Shown here: piece after piece, positions 45,835-56,960 of the stretch
How positions within the stretch are numbered: position 1 is the stretch's first letter
Layout: each line of letters opens with the position of its first letter
Source: Nymphaea colorata
Lineage: Eukaryota; Streptophyta; Magnoliopsida; Nymphaeales; Nymphaeaceae
Assembly: GCF_008831285.2 (NCBI RefSeq)
Contig: NC_045147.1
Location: 12,812,854 to 12,876,853 of the forward strand
Direction: 5' to 3'
DNA: 64,000 nt
Notes under the pieces: model-generated
What the model was told of the DNA's origin: nothing
The model's database searches: none
Seen by the model: only the letters and a program-made list of their open reading frames with translations
Position numbers and translations under genes: made by a program

Positions 45835-46775
45835 TGTAATGTTTGGACATAAAAATAAATGTTATATGTTGATAGTAAGATCCACATCTAACGTACACTC
45901 TCGTTACATATACAAAACTCTTTTTTCAATCAAAGCTAGTTATGTGTTCAGCCCTAGACATGGAAAATTTATGCACATAGTGTGTGGCAACCAAAATACT
46001 CCCATTAAAGTAATAAAAAAATATCCAAACTACCCATTGTTTTATAAAACCTACCCTCCACCGCCATTGGTGCATTCTTGAAGTGTGCACGCGAACTCAA
46101 CATGAACTCCAATTGCAGAACATCAAGATATGGCTGCCTCTAGATAATGTCATTCCACAGGCCATGCTGTGAATAGACGGTACCTCCACAGCTGCCTGAC
46201 CTCCTTGATTGCAAGTCAATGGATATATCGCTAATGATAGATCCACTTCTGACCTTACCGTCGGTTGATGCCAAGTGGTACAGGAAATTTGCTGCCTTAC
46301 AATGAAGTCCCGATAACAAATGTAGAATGTCATCCTCCGCTTGCTTACAAAGAGCTTGGTAATTGGAAATCAATCCATTTTATCGCACCCTCAAAACTGA
46401 GAAATAGCAGACCATTCAATAACTCGCATTTTTTTTTCACAGATTGCATAATATGAGGCCGTTGCCATACGATCCAAATCGCGAGGAACAATTTCTATCC
46501 AAGGAGTTAAGCCCCTGCTCCTTCTAAGACGCAATCTGCATGCACTCGCGGATTCCGAATCCTTGTCGACGTTCAAGTGGCGTGAGGGTGGGAGTCTGGC
46601 ACTCCTTGGAAGAGGGGGTTTCTGATGGTGCACAGGCAGCCACGAGTCGGTCCCAAAGAAGCGAGTCGAGAGCTTGTGCTTACCGTTCTAGAAGAAGCGA
46701 CGTGAAGCAGCTTCAAAGAAGTCCATCGTCAGCAGCCGATCAGCTTCAAAGAAGTCCATCGTCAGCAGCCGATCA
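45835..46775. other. Duplicated block D, copy B, unidentified
   Basis: It matches 56960-57850. On the minus strand two overlapping open runs (46391-46633 and 46140-46373) contain WIEIVPRDLDRMATASYY and AANFLYHLASTDGKVRSGS; the same phrases are readable in copy C with frame breaks. I recognise no family. It ends with a 33-bp direct repeat (46708-46740 and 46741-46773) and then jumps to block G, so 46775/46776 is a duplication breakpoint. Confidence 0.5.
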
Positions 46776-46950
46776 GCTGAGCTTTATTGAGTCGAATTTA
46801 ATAAACTCGAGCTCCAGTTAGTTAAACAATTGAGTTTTTTTTTTAAAAAAAAAAAAACTTGAACTTGAATTCATGATGAAATTTACGAGTCCAATTTAAT
46901 AAACTCGAGCTCGAGTTGGTTAAATAAATGAGGTCTTTTTTTTTTGTTTT
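46776..46950. repeat. Block G, copy 2 (poly-T/poly-A linker)
   Basis: It starts TGAGCTTTATTGAGTCG and matches 37696 on and 51843 on; it leads into the minisatellite. Confidence 0.6.
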
Positions 46951-47310
46951 TAACACTTGAACTTGGACTCATGATGAAATTTACCGAGTTGAGTATGAGA
47001 TACTCCACTAAGTGTTCAGCCGTACCATAAGGATCCACCATCTCTCTCTCTCTCCTTTTTTTTTTTTTTGTTTTTAACACTTGAACTTGGACTCATGATG
47101 AAATTTACCGAGTTGAGTATGAGATACTCCACTAAGTGTTCAGCCGTACCATAAGGATCCACCATCTCTCTCTCTCCTTTTTTTTTTTTTTTGTTTTTAA
47201 CACTTGAACTTGTACTCATGATGAAATTTACCGAGTTGAGTATGAGATACTGACTAAGTGTTCAGCCGTACCATAAGGATCCACCATATCTCTCTCTCTC
47301 TCTCTCTCTC
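46951..47310. repeat. 123-bp minisatellite, about 2.8 units
   Basis: The unit begins TAACACTTGAACTTGGACTC at 46951, 47075 and 47198 (periods 124 and 123) and includes GTTCAGCCGTACCATAAGG and a CT tract. Only one unit is present at the aligned place near 52015-52130. Confidence 0.93.
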
Positions 47311-47532
47311 TCGCAGTTTTAAACTTATACTTAAAAAATTGGTTACCTATCTTTTTGAAAACTACAACAAAAGGAAACGAATAGTCACAAAACACCCATT
47401 TTTTCGAAAAAAAAAACTCATTTTGTACTTCAAACTTACATCCAGGGTCAGGAAATCACACGCTAGAAAATACCACTGCTGTAGGGAGTTAGGAGCCTTG
47501 GGCTCACAGATCGATCCCAAGGGAATGTGATG

Positions 47533-48055
47533 GGATGCAAATACTACATTTAGATACCTATTGCATAGCCAATAAAAAAGACATGCTTTCAAGATCTATT
47601 TCTTTAAATGGATGGTAAAGGCCACCATGATGGCAACTGTGGAATAGGAGAAAACCTCTAAGCTAAACCTTAAGTTAAACCTTAGTGAAGGAAAAGTTAC
47701 TTTCATAAGCGCATGCTTGATCTTCAACTTTCATCCTATTAATGGAAGACTCTCGATTGGCGGTAATCGTCATGCTGTCGAGATTCAGATCGACGTTTCC
47801 GTGTCACAGATCGATCCCTTGGATGCAAATACTACATTTAGATACCTATTGCATAGTCAATAAAAAAGACATGCTTTCAAGATCTATTTCTTTAAATGGA
47901 TCGTAAAGGCCATCATGATGGCAACAGTGGAATAGGAGAAAACCTCTAAGTTAAACCTTAGTGAAGGAAAAGTTACTTTCATAAGCGCATGCTTGATCTT
48001 CAACTTTCATCCTATAAATGGAAGACTCTCGATTGGCGGTAATCATCATGCTGTC
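47533..48055. repeat. Tandem duplication of about 280 bp from the LRR block border
   Basis: The segment starting GGATGCAAATACTACATTTAG occurs at about 47534 and 47821, each followed by AAGATCTATTTC and TCTCGATTGGCGG. Both copies end inside the 3' part of the LRR pseudogene block; the second then joins Copia gag sequence. Confidence 0.88.
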
Positions 48056-48910
48056 TTGATAGCTCTATCACCGAACCAAAGAATGATGATCCAAACTATC
48101 ATCTTTTGTGTTCGTTACAGCAATATGATTCTCTCATGGCTTATGAATTTGGTTAGTAAAGAGATTGCAAGTAGCGTTGCCTACACAACTACTGCTCGTG
48201 GTACTTGGGAAAATTTAAGAGAGCGATATAACCAAAGTTAAGCTTTAAGAATATAGCAAAGTCAAAGTTGTATATCTATGACTTCAACAAGAAACTATGT
48301 CTGTTCCCTCTTACTTCGCATAAAAGAAAGCTTTAAGGGATGAAATAAGTTCCTATTCGACCGCACTCGATGTTCGTGTGGTGCAATCAAGATTTACCTC
48401 GATCAGATGATTCAATTTTTAATGGGACCTATCTTTGAGAAAAATGATAAAACTAAAAGAATGGTCATAGAAAAGCCTTCTTTATCAGAAAAAAATAGTT
48501 TTATAGTTCAAAAATAGGTCAGCCATATAAAACTACAAAAACGTCATTCTTTTTTAGAAAGATGACAAAACGAAAAAGAAACTAAAAAAAAAACCGAAAA
48601 CACGTTTCTTTTATGATTTTTTGGTTTTTTTTGCATTTTGTATTGATGTATTTTCCATTTTCACATTTTTTGAATTTTATATTAGCAGTGTTCTAGCTTT
48701 TCAAACTTTCTAAAACTTGCTGAAATTTTGTCCAAAAAAACAATTTTACCTTGTTACACCCATAAAAAACATCACCATTTAAAACCTAGAAAGGATATTT
48801 GTAATTATGCTTAAAACTAATACCATCAGATCAAGTGTAAATTTTTAAATTTAAATCTAATCCAATTTCTTAATTAAATGTTAATGTTTTTCCCATCTAA
48901 CTTCTTTTTA
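48055..48910 (+). pseudogene. Copia gag relic and block F, copy B
   Basis: The + strand reads IALSPNQRMMIQ and SWLMNLVSKEIASSV...ARGTWENLRERYNQS (about 48060-48241), a typical copia gag (UBN2) helical segment, then after frame breaks a second gag part (SYRPHSMFVW-like, about 48340-48390). The rest of the block to 48910 matches 20575-21290. It has no LTRs and lies directly upstream of the CYP89A-3 promoter. Confidence 0.7.
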
Positions 48911-48954
48911 TAAGTATTTCACAATATGATATCACAATTCAAATCCATAAAGCT

Positions 48955-48962
48955 TATATAAA
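48955..48962 (+). promoter_or_regulatory. TATA box of CYP89A-3
   Basis: TATATAAA followed by AGGAAGCACACAATTCC. The same element and downstream sequence is kept before CYP89A-4 (59397-59404), is altered before copy 2 (CATAAAAAG near 29520) and deleted before copy 1. Position implies a leader of roughly 340 bases. Confidence 0.7.
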
Positions 48963-49100
48963 AGGAAGCACACAATTCCGAAATGTGGCCTTCGTAGTTG
49001 CGCAGGGAGAGTGACGAAGGAGAGAAGGTTCAACCAGACGGGTTTTCTGCTCTCTCTCTGAATTTCTTTTTTCCCGAACATCTGAAGAGATGCCATTTTG

Positions 49101-49166
49101 ATGTGCAGTAGGATTCTCTCGTCTGAACGGATGTGCTTTCTTCGGTATTTTCCCTTTCTGAGATGA
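49101..49166 (+). other. Upstream ORF in CYP89A-3 leader
   Basis: ATG 49101 opens 21 codons ending at TGA 49164-49166; the internal in-frame ATG 49131 starts MCFLRYFPFLR, the part conserved with copies 1, 2 and 4. It ends 163 bases before the main ATG. Translation is inferred only. Confidence 0.45.
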
Positions 49167-49329
49167 AGGAAATTCGATTTCGTTCCTTTTATTCTTGAGG
49201 AACAGCGACAAACCCCAATACCCTACTAAGGTTTCTGTTGATTTCGCTCCAAATCTGAGGAGCAAAGTGGGAGCCAGCAGCCTGTCTCATCACCCCAGCC
49301 CCGAAAGTCTGCAAGCAGGAGGAGCCAAC

Positions 49330-50838
49330 ATGGATTCCTGGATTATCTTCTTCCTCACCCTTTTCACCATCTCGGTCTCTCTCATTCTTGTCGGCCTCCC
49401 ACATGGAATCGGCAAGAAGAAGAAGAAGATCCCACCTGGCCCAAAAGGGCTCCCCATCATAGGTAATTTGCATCAGCTTGGCCTAAGACTCTTCGAGGTC
49501 GAACCCATTTTGCGCAAGCTAAGAGCGCAGTATGGCCCCGTCTTCAGCGTCCACTTTGGCCCTCGGACAGCCATCTTCGTCGCTGCCCAAGACCTCGCGC
49601 ACCAGGCCCTGGTTCAAAGTGGCGCAACCTTCGCCGGCCGGCCTCCAACTGCGGGTTTCGCCCGCATCATTAACAGCAATCAGCACAACATCAGCTCGGC
49701 CAGCTACGGCCCCTTGTGGCGCCTCTTCCGCCGTAACCTCATGGCCGAGGTCCTCAGCCCCGCCCGAACCAAGTCCTTCGCGGAAGGCCGTGAGTGGGTG
49801 TTGACCCTTCTGTTGGGGAGGCTCAGAACCGAAGCCGACGCAAATGGAGGCGTAGTCGTCCCGGTGAGGATCTTTCAGCACGCCATGTTTTGCTTGCTTC
49901 TGGTCATGTGCTTCGGCGAGAAGGTCGAGGACGACGTGGTCCAAAAGGTGGAAACCGCACAGCGCAGTGCGCTTCTAGCCTTTGAGCGATTCAACGTCTT
50001 GGGCATCTTCCCCATACTCGGCAAGATCTTCTTCCGGCAACGATGGCGCGACCTGTTGGAGATCAGGCGGAAGCAAGAAGAGGCCCTTCTTCCCCTTATC
50101 CGAGCCCGGAAATCAGTAGACGAGAAGAATCGCTTCTGCTATGTCGATTCACTCCTCTCTCTAGAGCTTCCCGATGGCAGGAAACTGGACGAAGGGGAGG
50201 TGGTGACCCTCTGCAATGAGTTCCTTAATGGCGGCATCGATACGACTTCTACGGCGGTGCAATGGGTGATGGCCAATTTGGTGAAGGACCCCCAAATTCA
50301 GGGGAAACTCCACGAGGAGATAAGGACCGTCGCTGGCGAAGACGGAGAGGTGAGCGAGGAAAGCGTTTCACGGATGCCTTACCTCAAGGCGGTGATCATG
50401 GAGGCTCTTAGGAGGCACCCGCCGGGCCACTTGGTCCTGCCACACACAGTCACGGAGGAGGAGGTGACTCTCAATGGCTACTCCGTGCCCAAGGACGCGA
50501 CGATCAACTTCATGGTGGGGGAGATGGGTTTGGACGGGAAGGTATGGAAGCATCCTCTGGAGTTCAGACCAGAGAGGTTCCTCGCCGGAGGCGAAGGAGA
50601 AGACGTGGACATCACGGGGAGCAGAGAGATCAAGATGATGCCTTTCGGCGCGGGGAGAAGGATCTGCCCGGGGATGGGCCTAGCCCTCCTGCACCTTCAG
50701 TACTTCGTGGCCAACATGGTCCGTGAGTTCGAGTGGTCGGTGCCGGACGGAGAGCCGGTGGACTTGACCGAGAAGGTGGAATTCACGGTTGTGATGAAGA
50801 ATCCTTTAAGGGCGAAGATCGAGTCTAGGAAGAGATAG
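49330..50838 (+). CDS. Cytochrome P450, CYP89A-like, copy 3 (intact, 502 aa)
   Basis: This is a full-length, intronless microsomal P450, colinear with copy 1 without indels. Signatures at the same positions: anchor (5-23), PPGP (35-38), WRLFR (130-134), I-helix GGIDTT (301-306), EALR (358-361), PERF (414-417), [10 protein letters not shown] (439-448) with axial Cys446. Thr303 of copy 1 is Ile here; the position is variable in the family motif, so this need not inactivate it. Changes cluster at residues 52-57 and 106-110 (PTAGF versus RATAI), the latter in the B-C loop expected to line the substrate pocket. ATG 49330 is the first in-frame ATG. It has its own TATA box, leader uORF and AATAAA signal, so it is the copy most likely to be expressed. 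The substrate is unknown. Confidence 0.95.
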   Translation: MDSWIIFFLTLFTISVSLILVGLPHGIGKKKKKIPPGPKGLPIIGNLHQLGLRLFEVEPILRKLRAQYGPVFSVHFGPRTAIFVAAQDLAHQALVQSGATFAGRPPTAGFARIINSNQHNISSASYGPLWRLFRRNLMAEVLSPARTKSFAEGREWVLTLLLGRLRTEADANGGVVVPVRIFQHAMFCLLLVMCFGEKVEDDVVQKVETAQRSALLAFERFNVLGIFPILGKIFFRQRWRDLLEIRRKQEEALLPLIRARKSVDEKNRFCYVDSLLSLELPDGRKLDEGEVVTLCNEFLNGGIDTTSTAVQWVMANLVKDPQIQGKLHEEIRTVAGEDGEVSEESVSRMPYLKAVIMEALRRHPPGHLVLPHTVTEEEVTLNGYSVPKDATINFMVGEMGLDGKVWKHPLEFRPERFLAGGEGEDVDITGSREIKMMPFGAGRRICPGMGLALLHLQYFVANMVREFEWSVPDGEPVDLTEKVEFTVVMKNPLRAKIESRKR

Positions 50839-51032
50839 AATCTGTGGTGATCTCCTTTTACAAATAGTTTATACTCGTTAAACAGTTGAGAAAATTGACT
50901 TAAAATATGGTAAGGTTCGAGCTTGCCGTCAGTATGTTGGCATAGGTCGTAGTTTCATATAATGGTCTTTGCCGTTCGCTGCCCAAGTATCCTTGTTTCG
51001 TTTATGTTGTAATAAAAGAAAAAGATTGTGGG

Positions 51033-51038
51033 AATAAA
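51033..51038 (+). terminator. Candidate polyadenylation signal of CYP89A-3
   Basis: AATAAA about 195 bases after the stop, in the context conserved among the copies; another AATAAA lies at about 51011. Confidence 0.55.
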
Positions 51039-51084
51039 TGTCGTATTATTATGTATGGATGGGTTTAACGAATATGTCTGTGGG

Positions 51085-51690
51085 TGAATGCGAGCTGGGC
51101 CGAGCCCGAGTTTAGTTATCTTGAGTTTTGCTTGACTAATGAAACCTCGAGCTGAACTCGACTGAGCTCGAGAATAGTTCGACGGAAGCAGCTCGAGCCC
51201 GACTCGACAGTTACGTGTTGATCTCGAACTCGACTCGACAAACTCGTTTGAATAGAATTGATAGTCATCGTTATGAGTTGAGTTCAAACTCAATTTTATT
51301 GAGGCTTGACAAACTCGCTTGAATAGAATTGATATTCATTGTTACGTGTTAAGTTCAGGCTCAACTCTATTAAGACTCGACAAACTCTTATATTCGTTTA
51401 AATATATCGACTTGATTAAGGCTCATCAAACTCGATTAATGCTTAAACTCGACTCGGTAGTTACCTGTTAAGCTTGAACTCAACTCGATGTTTTAACCGA
51501 GTTGACTGATGAATTCGAGCTCGACTTGACAGTTACATGTTGATCTCAAACTCAACTCGTTTATTTGAATGAGTCGACTCATGAATTCGAGCTCGACTTG
51601 TTAAGCAAATGACTTGGCTCGAACTCGTTCACGAGCCGTGCTTTAACGAGTTGAGCTCGAGCTCGAGTAACTCGACTCGTTTTTCACTCC
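51085..51690 (+). repeat. GAGCTCGA-rich degenerate repeat array
   Basis: Colinear with 36945-37555 (same phrases AGTTACGTGTTGATCTCGAAC, CACGAGCCGTGC and end TTTTTCACTCCTAG). Confidence 0.8.
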
Positions 51691-52334
51691 TAGTTGACTG
51701 GTTGGATTTATTGCTGGGTTGGCCTAACCTGGGCAAAATTAAGTTTTTGGATCGGACCTTTCTTTGAAAAGTTTCAAGGAACCGGCAAATAAGTTTTCTC
51801 ATGCCAAAAGAATTAAATGGACTGGAGGATCGATGAGCCACGCTGAGCTCTATTGAGTCGAATTTAATAAACTCGAGCTCCAGTTAGTTAAACAATTGAG
51901 GTTTTTTTTTCAAAAAAAAAAAAAAACTTGAACTTGGATTCATGATGAACTTTATGAGTCAAATTTAAGAAATTCGAGCTCGAGTTGGTTAAACAAATGA
52001 GGTTTTTTTTTGTTTTTAAAACTTGAACTTGGACTCATGATGAAATTTACGGAGTTTAGTATGAGATACTTCACTAAGTGTTCAGCCGTACCATAAGGAT
52101 CCACCGTCTCTCTCTCTCTCTCTCTCAGTTTTAAATTTATACTTAAAAAATTGGTTACCTATCTTTTTGAAAACTACAACAAAAGGAAACGAATAGTCAC
52201 AAAACACCCATTTTTCGAAAAAAAAAAAACTCATGTTGTACTTCAAAAATAGATCATATGCAGCCTACATCCAGGGTCAGGAAATCATACGCTAAAAAAT
52301 ACCACTGCTGTGGGGAGTTAGGAGCCTTGACCTA
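51691..52334. other. Block G, copy C, no gene
   Basis: It matches 37556-38060, with poly-T/poly-A runs, a CT microsatellite (52106-52127) and one unit of the 123-bp repeat. It then joins the LRR block abruptly at about 52330, lacking some 200 bases present in the other copies. Confidence 0.6.
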
Positions 52335-55300
52335 GTTAAACCTTAGTGAAGGAAAAGTTACTTTCATAAGCGCATGCTTGATCTTCAACTTTCATCCTAT
52401 AAATGGAAGACTCTCGATTGGCGGTAATCATCATGCTATCGAGATTGAGATCGACTCCAACTGTCCAATACATGGCCATTTTTGTCCTCCAAGTAACATG
52501 GAGCATTGGCTACTACCATTGAAAACTTGATCGACTCTGGTTTCCATGGCAGGCCCTCATTGTTTCCGTGTCTCAGCCACCATCTACACTCCAGTTCCCT
52601 ACCACGCCTTCACAACCGCTCTGAAATCTTTGCTGTCGCACCATCCAGCTCTTTAACCTTGTTAGTGTGTTGCACTTGAACCAGAGTTTTACACTCTTCC
52701 ACGAAGGCCTTCCCCTCATACCTGCTTAGCTTCTCCTTGTGAACCTCCATTGTCACTTCTCTTCCATGCGTCAACCAACACTCCCTTGTATATCTCATAC
52801 CTCCCACTCTTCCAACATAATTCTCGATAGCAAAAAGTTCAGTTGCAGCCTCGATCATGGTTGGAGTGAATCGGTGGGGGAAGCACCTTCTGAGGATTGG
52901 AGCCAGAAAATCCAACCTTTCGAGGAACAATACATCAGATAAGCCAGAACCAAGAATGTGATTGACAAAAATGTGACCAGAAAAAACATAAAACCAAACA
53001 AAAAATGGCCGGAGCCAGAGGACAGCCCCGAATGCACAAATTAAGAGTAGATGAAACTCCGAAAGAAGCCGATCGTCGACACTTTGCCAGAGAAATGGTT
53101 GTAGGAGAGGCAGGTGAGAAGCAAGAGATGGTCAATTGGGAGATAGCCCACCAGATTGTTGGGACTAAGATCGAGGGCAAGGATATGCTGGCATTGGAGG
53201 ATTATGCCAGGAAAGGACCCCTTCAGGTTATTGTGGGAGAGGTTGATGCTAGTGAAGGTGAAAGGGCAGAATTTCCAGAGATAGAGGGGTGCGAGCTTAG
53301 GGCAGGGTTGGAGATTGATTTCAAAGAAGACTGAACTGCAATCTAGGTTATGTGAGTCATTGCACAGTTAGTTGGAGACCACCATGGATGGGTAGATGTC
53401 TAGAATGTCCTTCTATGAGAAAGGAAAGAGATTGCAACAACTCAGAGAGAAAGAAAGGAAAATAATATTAACATAAGTCCAACAAAAAGTTGATCCTAAA
53501 AAAGAGATTACATCTAAAAATCAGCTCTTAATTCTTACAACAAGTTGAAGGTACTACCAATTCCCCATAGGTTACGAGAAATTAACCAGACATCATATAA
53601 AATGTAGGATGCCACGCGCTGAATTGAAACAACTTCATTCCTATAAATAATATCATTCTTAGAGTTCCAAATGACCCCACCAAAACGTAAACAGTCAAAT
53701 TCTCCAAATGGTAAGTCATTTCTTTTGGTTTCTCACACTAATTGGTCCATAGATCAGGTCCCGAATTGTAGATATGTTTGTGAGTTCAATGGAAGACATA
53801 GACTAGGTAAGTGCATAAAGATCTTAAGACACTCGACAGAACCAGACCAGATGAGTGGTAGTTTTCTCGGCACAATAACGTAAAGGACACCTACTCGCAA
53901 GGTGAAAATCTGACCTTTTGAGGTTATTTTGATTCTAAATGTGGTCCACTGGAATAAGCCATGTTGGATCATAGAGTAGAACCTCCGGCCCAAAGTAGAT
54001 TCTGATGAAACCAAGAGGTTGAAACAAGCTATATGCACGACGTATGGAGAAACACCTTTCGCCATGTCGTGCCCATGAAGAAAAATGCTCTATGAAATGC
54101 GTCTTCGAATTGCACTTAATGAAGGTAGATATCAGACATCAAATGAGATACTCTTCGTCTATTAGAGAGAGAAGAGATATTATGCCAATTATACTTGTAT
54201 TGAAAGACCATCGCACAAATTGAATTGTAGTTTTGGATGAATGGCCATCACTTTAAAATGAAAGGAATATTTCTTTTCCTGATATCTGGGATTCCTAAAC
54301 CTCCACGGGCAGAAGGCTGAGTAACGTATTCCCAAGCCACAAGATGTGTTTTCTTCTCCAGGTTTGTCCCACAAGACAAAAATCTCTTGAAAATACAATT
54401 GATCTCCTTTTCTACCTCGAAGGAAAGGAGAGCACCAATAAAAAATAAGAAGGTAGAAAGGAGAGAACATGCTTGATCATGGTTACCAGGCCAACTAAGG
54501 TCAAATATCTCGATTTCCAAGAAGCCAGTTTATTGTTAATATTGTCTATGATTTCCAACCAAGGTGTGTCTTGATTGCTTGAAGCTGAAAGGGAAGGCCC
54601 AGGTAGTCGATAGGCAAATTGAAATTTTGCATTGAAAAATATGAAAAGTGGCAAACTTAGTGTATGCATCAACATTGAACAAGGTAATAGACATTTTACC
54701 TTCATTATTGTCAAGACCAGATGTCATAGAGGAGATACAAATAAAGAGTAACTTTACCATCATCTGTTGAGGAGTTGCTTCCTTAAAAACGATCAAGTCA
54801 TCTACATACTGAATAATATTAGATGAGAGGTCACCCACATTAATCGAGTTAAGCAACCCACTTGTGATTGCCCTTTTAGTTAAGACTGCTGAACCTTCCA
54901 CTACAATATTGAACAAGGTCGGAGATAAGGGGCAGCCTTGCCGAACTTTTCGTGTGGTCTAAAGGAGGGCCCTCGACGTCCATTGACTACGAGAGATGCC
55001 TTTGATTTGGTAAACAACTCTTTGATCCAAGAGATATATCGCCTACCAAAATTCATATACTCTAATACTTGCAACAAGTAAGCTTAGGATAAGCAATGAA
55101 AGGCCTTTTTCAATTCCACTTTGAGCATGAAAAATGGATGCTTTCACTTATTCATAGTGCATAGTCTCGAAAGCCATAATATGAGCCTATTATAGATACA
55201 AATGCAAATTGTTCATGCAAATTTATTAGAGGGAGAAGTGGTCTAGTTCTTGCATTAATTACTGTCGCAATAATCCATCTTAAAGCCCCTATTATAGATA

Positions 55301-56310
55301 TTGGATGATAGTTTGAAATATGGTTGTGTGATCCATGCTTGGGAATAAGTGTGATTAAGCACTACTGCACATCCCATGGAAGCGATGCATTCCAATGAAA
55401 TTCTGTCAAAACATTGCATACATCTTCATCAACTATATCCCAATGCCTTTTAAAGAATTCAGCAGGAAAACCATTTGGACCTAGTGCCTTGAGCATGGAC
55501 ATAGCACTAAGAGCTGAAAAAAATTGTGAGGGCAAATGGAATTTGCAAGGCTTGAGCTTGAGAGGGAGGTAGAGTATGGAAGTCACATAGACCAAGGATG
55601 TGCACATTTTTGAATCTTGTCGTGTATACAATTGCATAAAAAAATTCGTTGCAACCTCCACTTGCTCCTATTGTTGATAAGTTATCCCTGCAATGTGAAG
55701 AGAAGTAATACGAGAAACACGATATCTTTCAAAAGCAGACTGATGAAAGAAAGAATTGTTGTCGTCACTCAGTGCCAACCAATAAACACACGATCGTTGC
55801 TTCTATCGAACCTCATCACGAGATCTCCATTCTGCAATTAAGCTGGCAAGCTCATTGATTCTATCTCTGATTGCTCACTATAAGAAGTTGAAAGTTTAAC
55901 ATTGGACAGATACGATAGTTCGTGCTGCCAATACTTGATGTTATTAAATTTAGCCACATTGTATTCAAGCAACCACAACCTGATATTTGATGTGACTCTT
56001 TTGAGTTTCTGGCTAAAATTAATGGTGATTGTTTCATGTAAGAACGAAGTGTAAGGAAGGACCCTCTCCCAATTGTTCTTGGCAATATCTTTAAACTGGG
56101 GCATGGTATTCCACCAACACTCATAAGTGAAGGGTCTTGCTCTAAGAAAATTAAAGCTCCGATAGAGATATGGGGTTTTCATGCCTATTACTTGTTATTG
56201 TGTTATTAAAATCAAGAGGGGCCTCTTGGGCTACGTTATTTAAGAGGGAAGAGAAGAAGAACCCAACGAATGTGGAGTTGCAGTGCAGGACTGGAGGAGG
56301 AGAATCGAAG
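52335..56310 (-). pseudogene. LRR receptor-like kinase pseudogene, copy C, with LINE insertion
   Basis: Same organisation as copy B. On the minus strand it shows AQEAPLDFNNTITSN (about 56190-56235), the LINE, the LRR part (about 53060-53300), a hydrophobic segment (about 52925-53010) and the kinase N-lobe start (FTPTMIEAATELFAIENYVG, about 52810-52870; VEECKTLVQVQHTN, about 52665-52706). The kinase N-lobe frame is open over 52610-52930, the longest intact run of the three copies, but no catalytic core follows. Confidence 0.6.
53425..56168 (-). mobile_element. LINE, 5'-truncated, copy C
   Basis: The minus strand starts in the pre-RT region (FNFLRARPFTYECWWNTM, about 56100-56155), continues with LGPNGFPAEFFKRHWDIVDED (about 55420-55490), QYVDDLIVF (about 54785-54812; the usual A of YADD is V), the thumb (ASWKSRYLTLVG; about 54460-54530) and a decayed zf-RVT near 53850. 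Frames are broken. It is the same insertion as in copy B, duplicated with its host block. Confidence 0.87.
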
Positions 56311-56323
56311 AATTTGCATCATG

Positions 56324-56350
56324 GATATATATATATATATATATATATAT
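56324..56350. repeat. Short (AT)n microsatellite
   Basis: About 27 bases of AT repeats within block D copy C. Copy B has a shorter AT run here (45018-45029). Confidence 0.9.
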
Positions 56351-56689
56351 TATTCAATATTTCAAACCCCAAAAGCCGTTGGGAAACGAAATCCAACATC
56401 CTAGTTTGAAACTCTATTTAGATTGGAAAACTCCACCCAATGACCAAGCCTGAGAATTATGTCGGCTGTCTAACCCCTCACACAACTAAAATAAAAACCT
56501 TCAATCGAAGCGAAGCAAGTTATATATGTGTATAAAATTTCATGTCATTTTAATAATGATAAAAAATGTTCATGATCAATACAAAAAGAAACTTTTTATA
56601 GGAACAAACAAAAAAGATTTAATAAAGATAAAATTTGATACCTCTTTAAGTAGTAAAAAAGTGTTTTCTTTTTTTTGCCTTCTTCATAG

Positions 56690-56960
56690 AATGATCTCAA
56701 TATCTCATAAATATTTTATTATCTCATAAACATTATTTCATGTTTGTGTTTATCGTTATCTCATACATTTGTTCATTATTTTATTATTTCATAAATATTT
56801 TATTATCTCATGTTTATGTTTGGCGTTATTATCTCAATATCCCATAATTTCTTGTTATCTCATAAACATTATCTCATAAATCTTTTGCTATCTCACAAAC
56901 TTTTATCTCGTACTTATTTATTAGTTCATACATATTTGTAATCTCACGCACACACATATG
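56690..56960. repeat. Degenerate TTATCTCATA-rich array, copy C1
   Basis: Same phrases as the arrays in copies A and B, slightly shorter. Confidence 0.75.
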
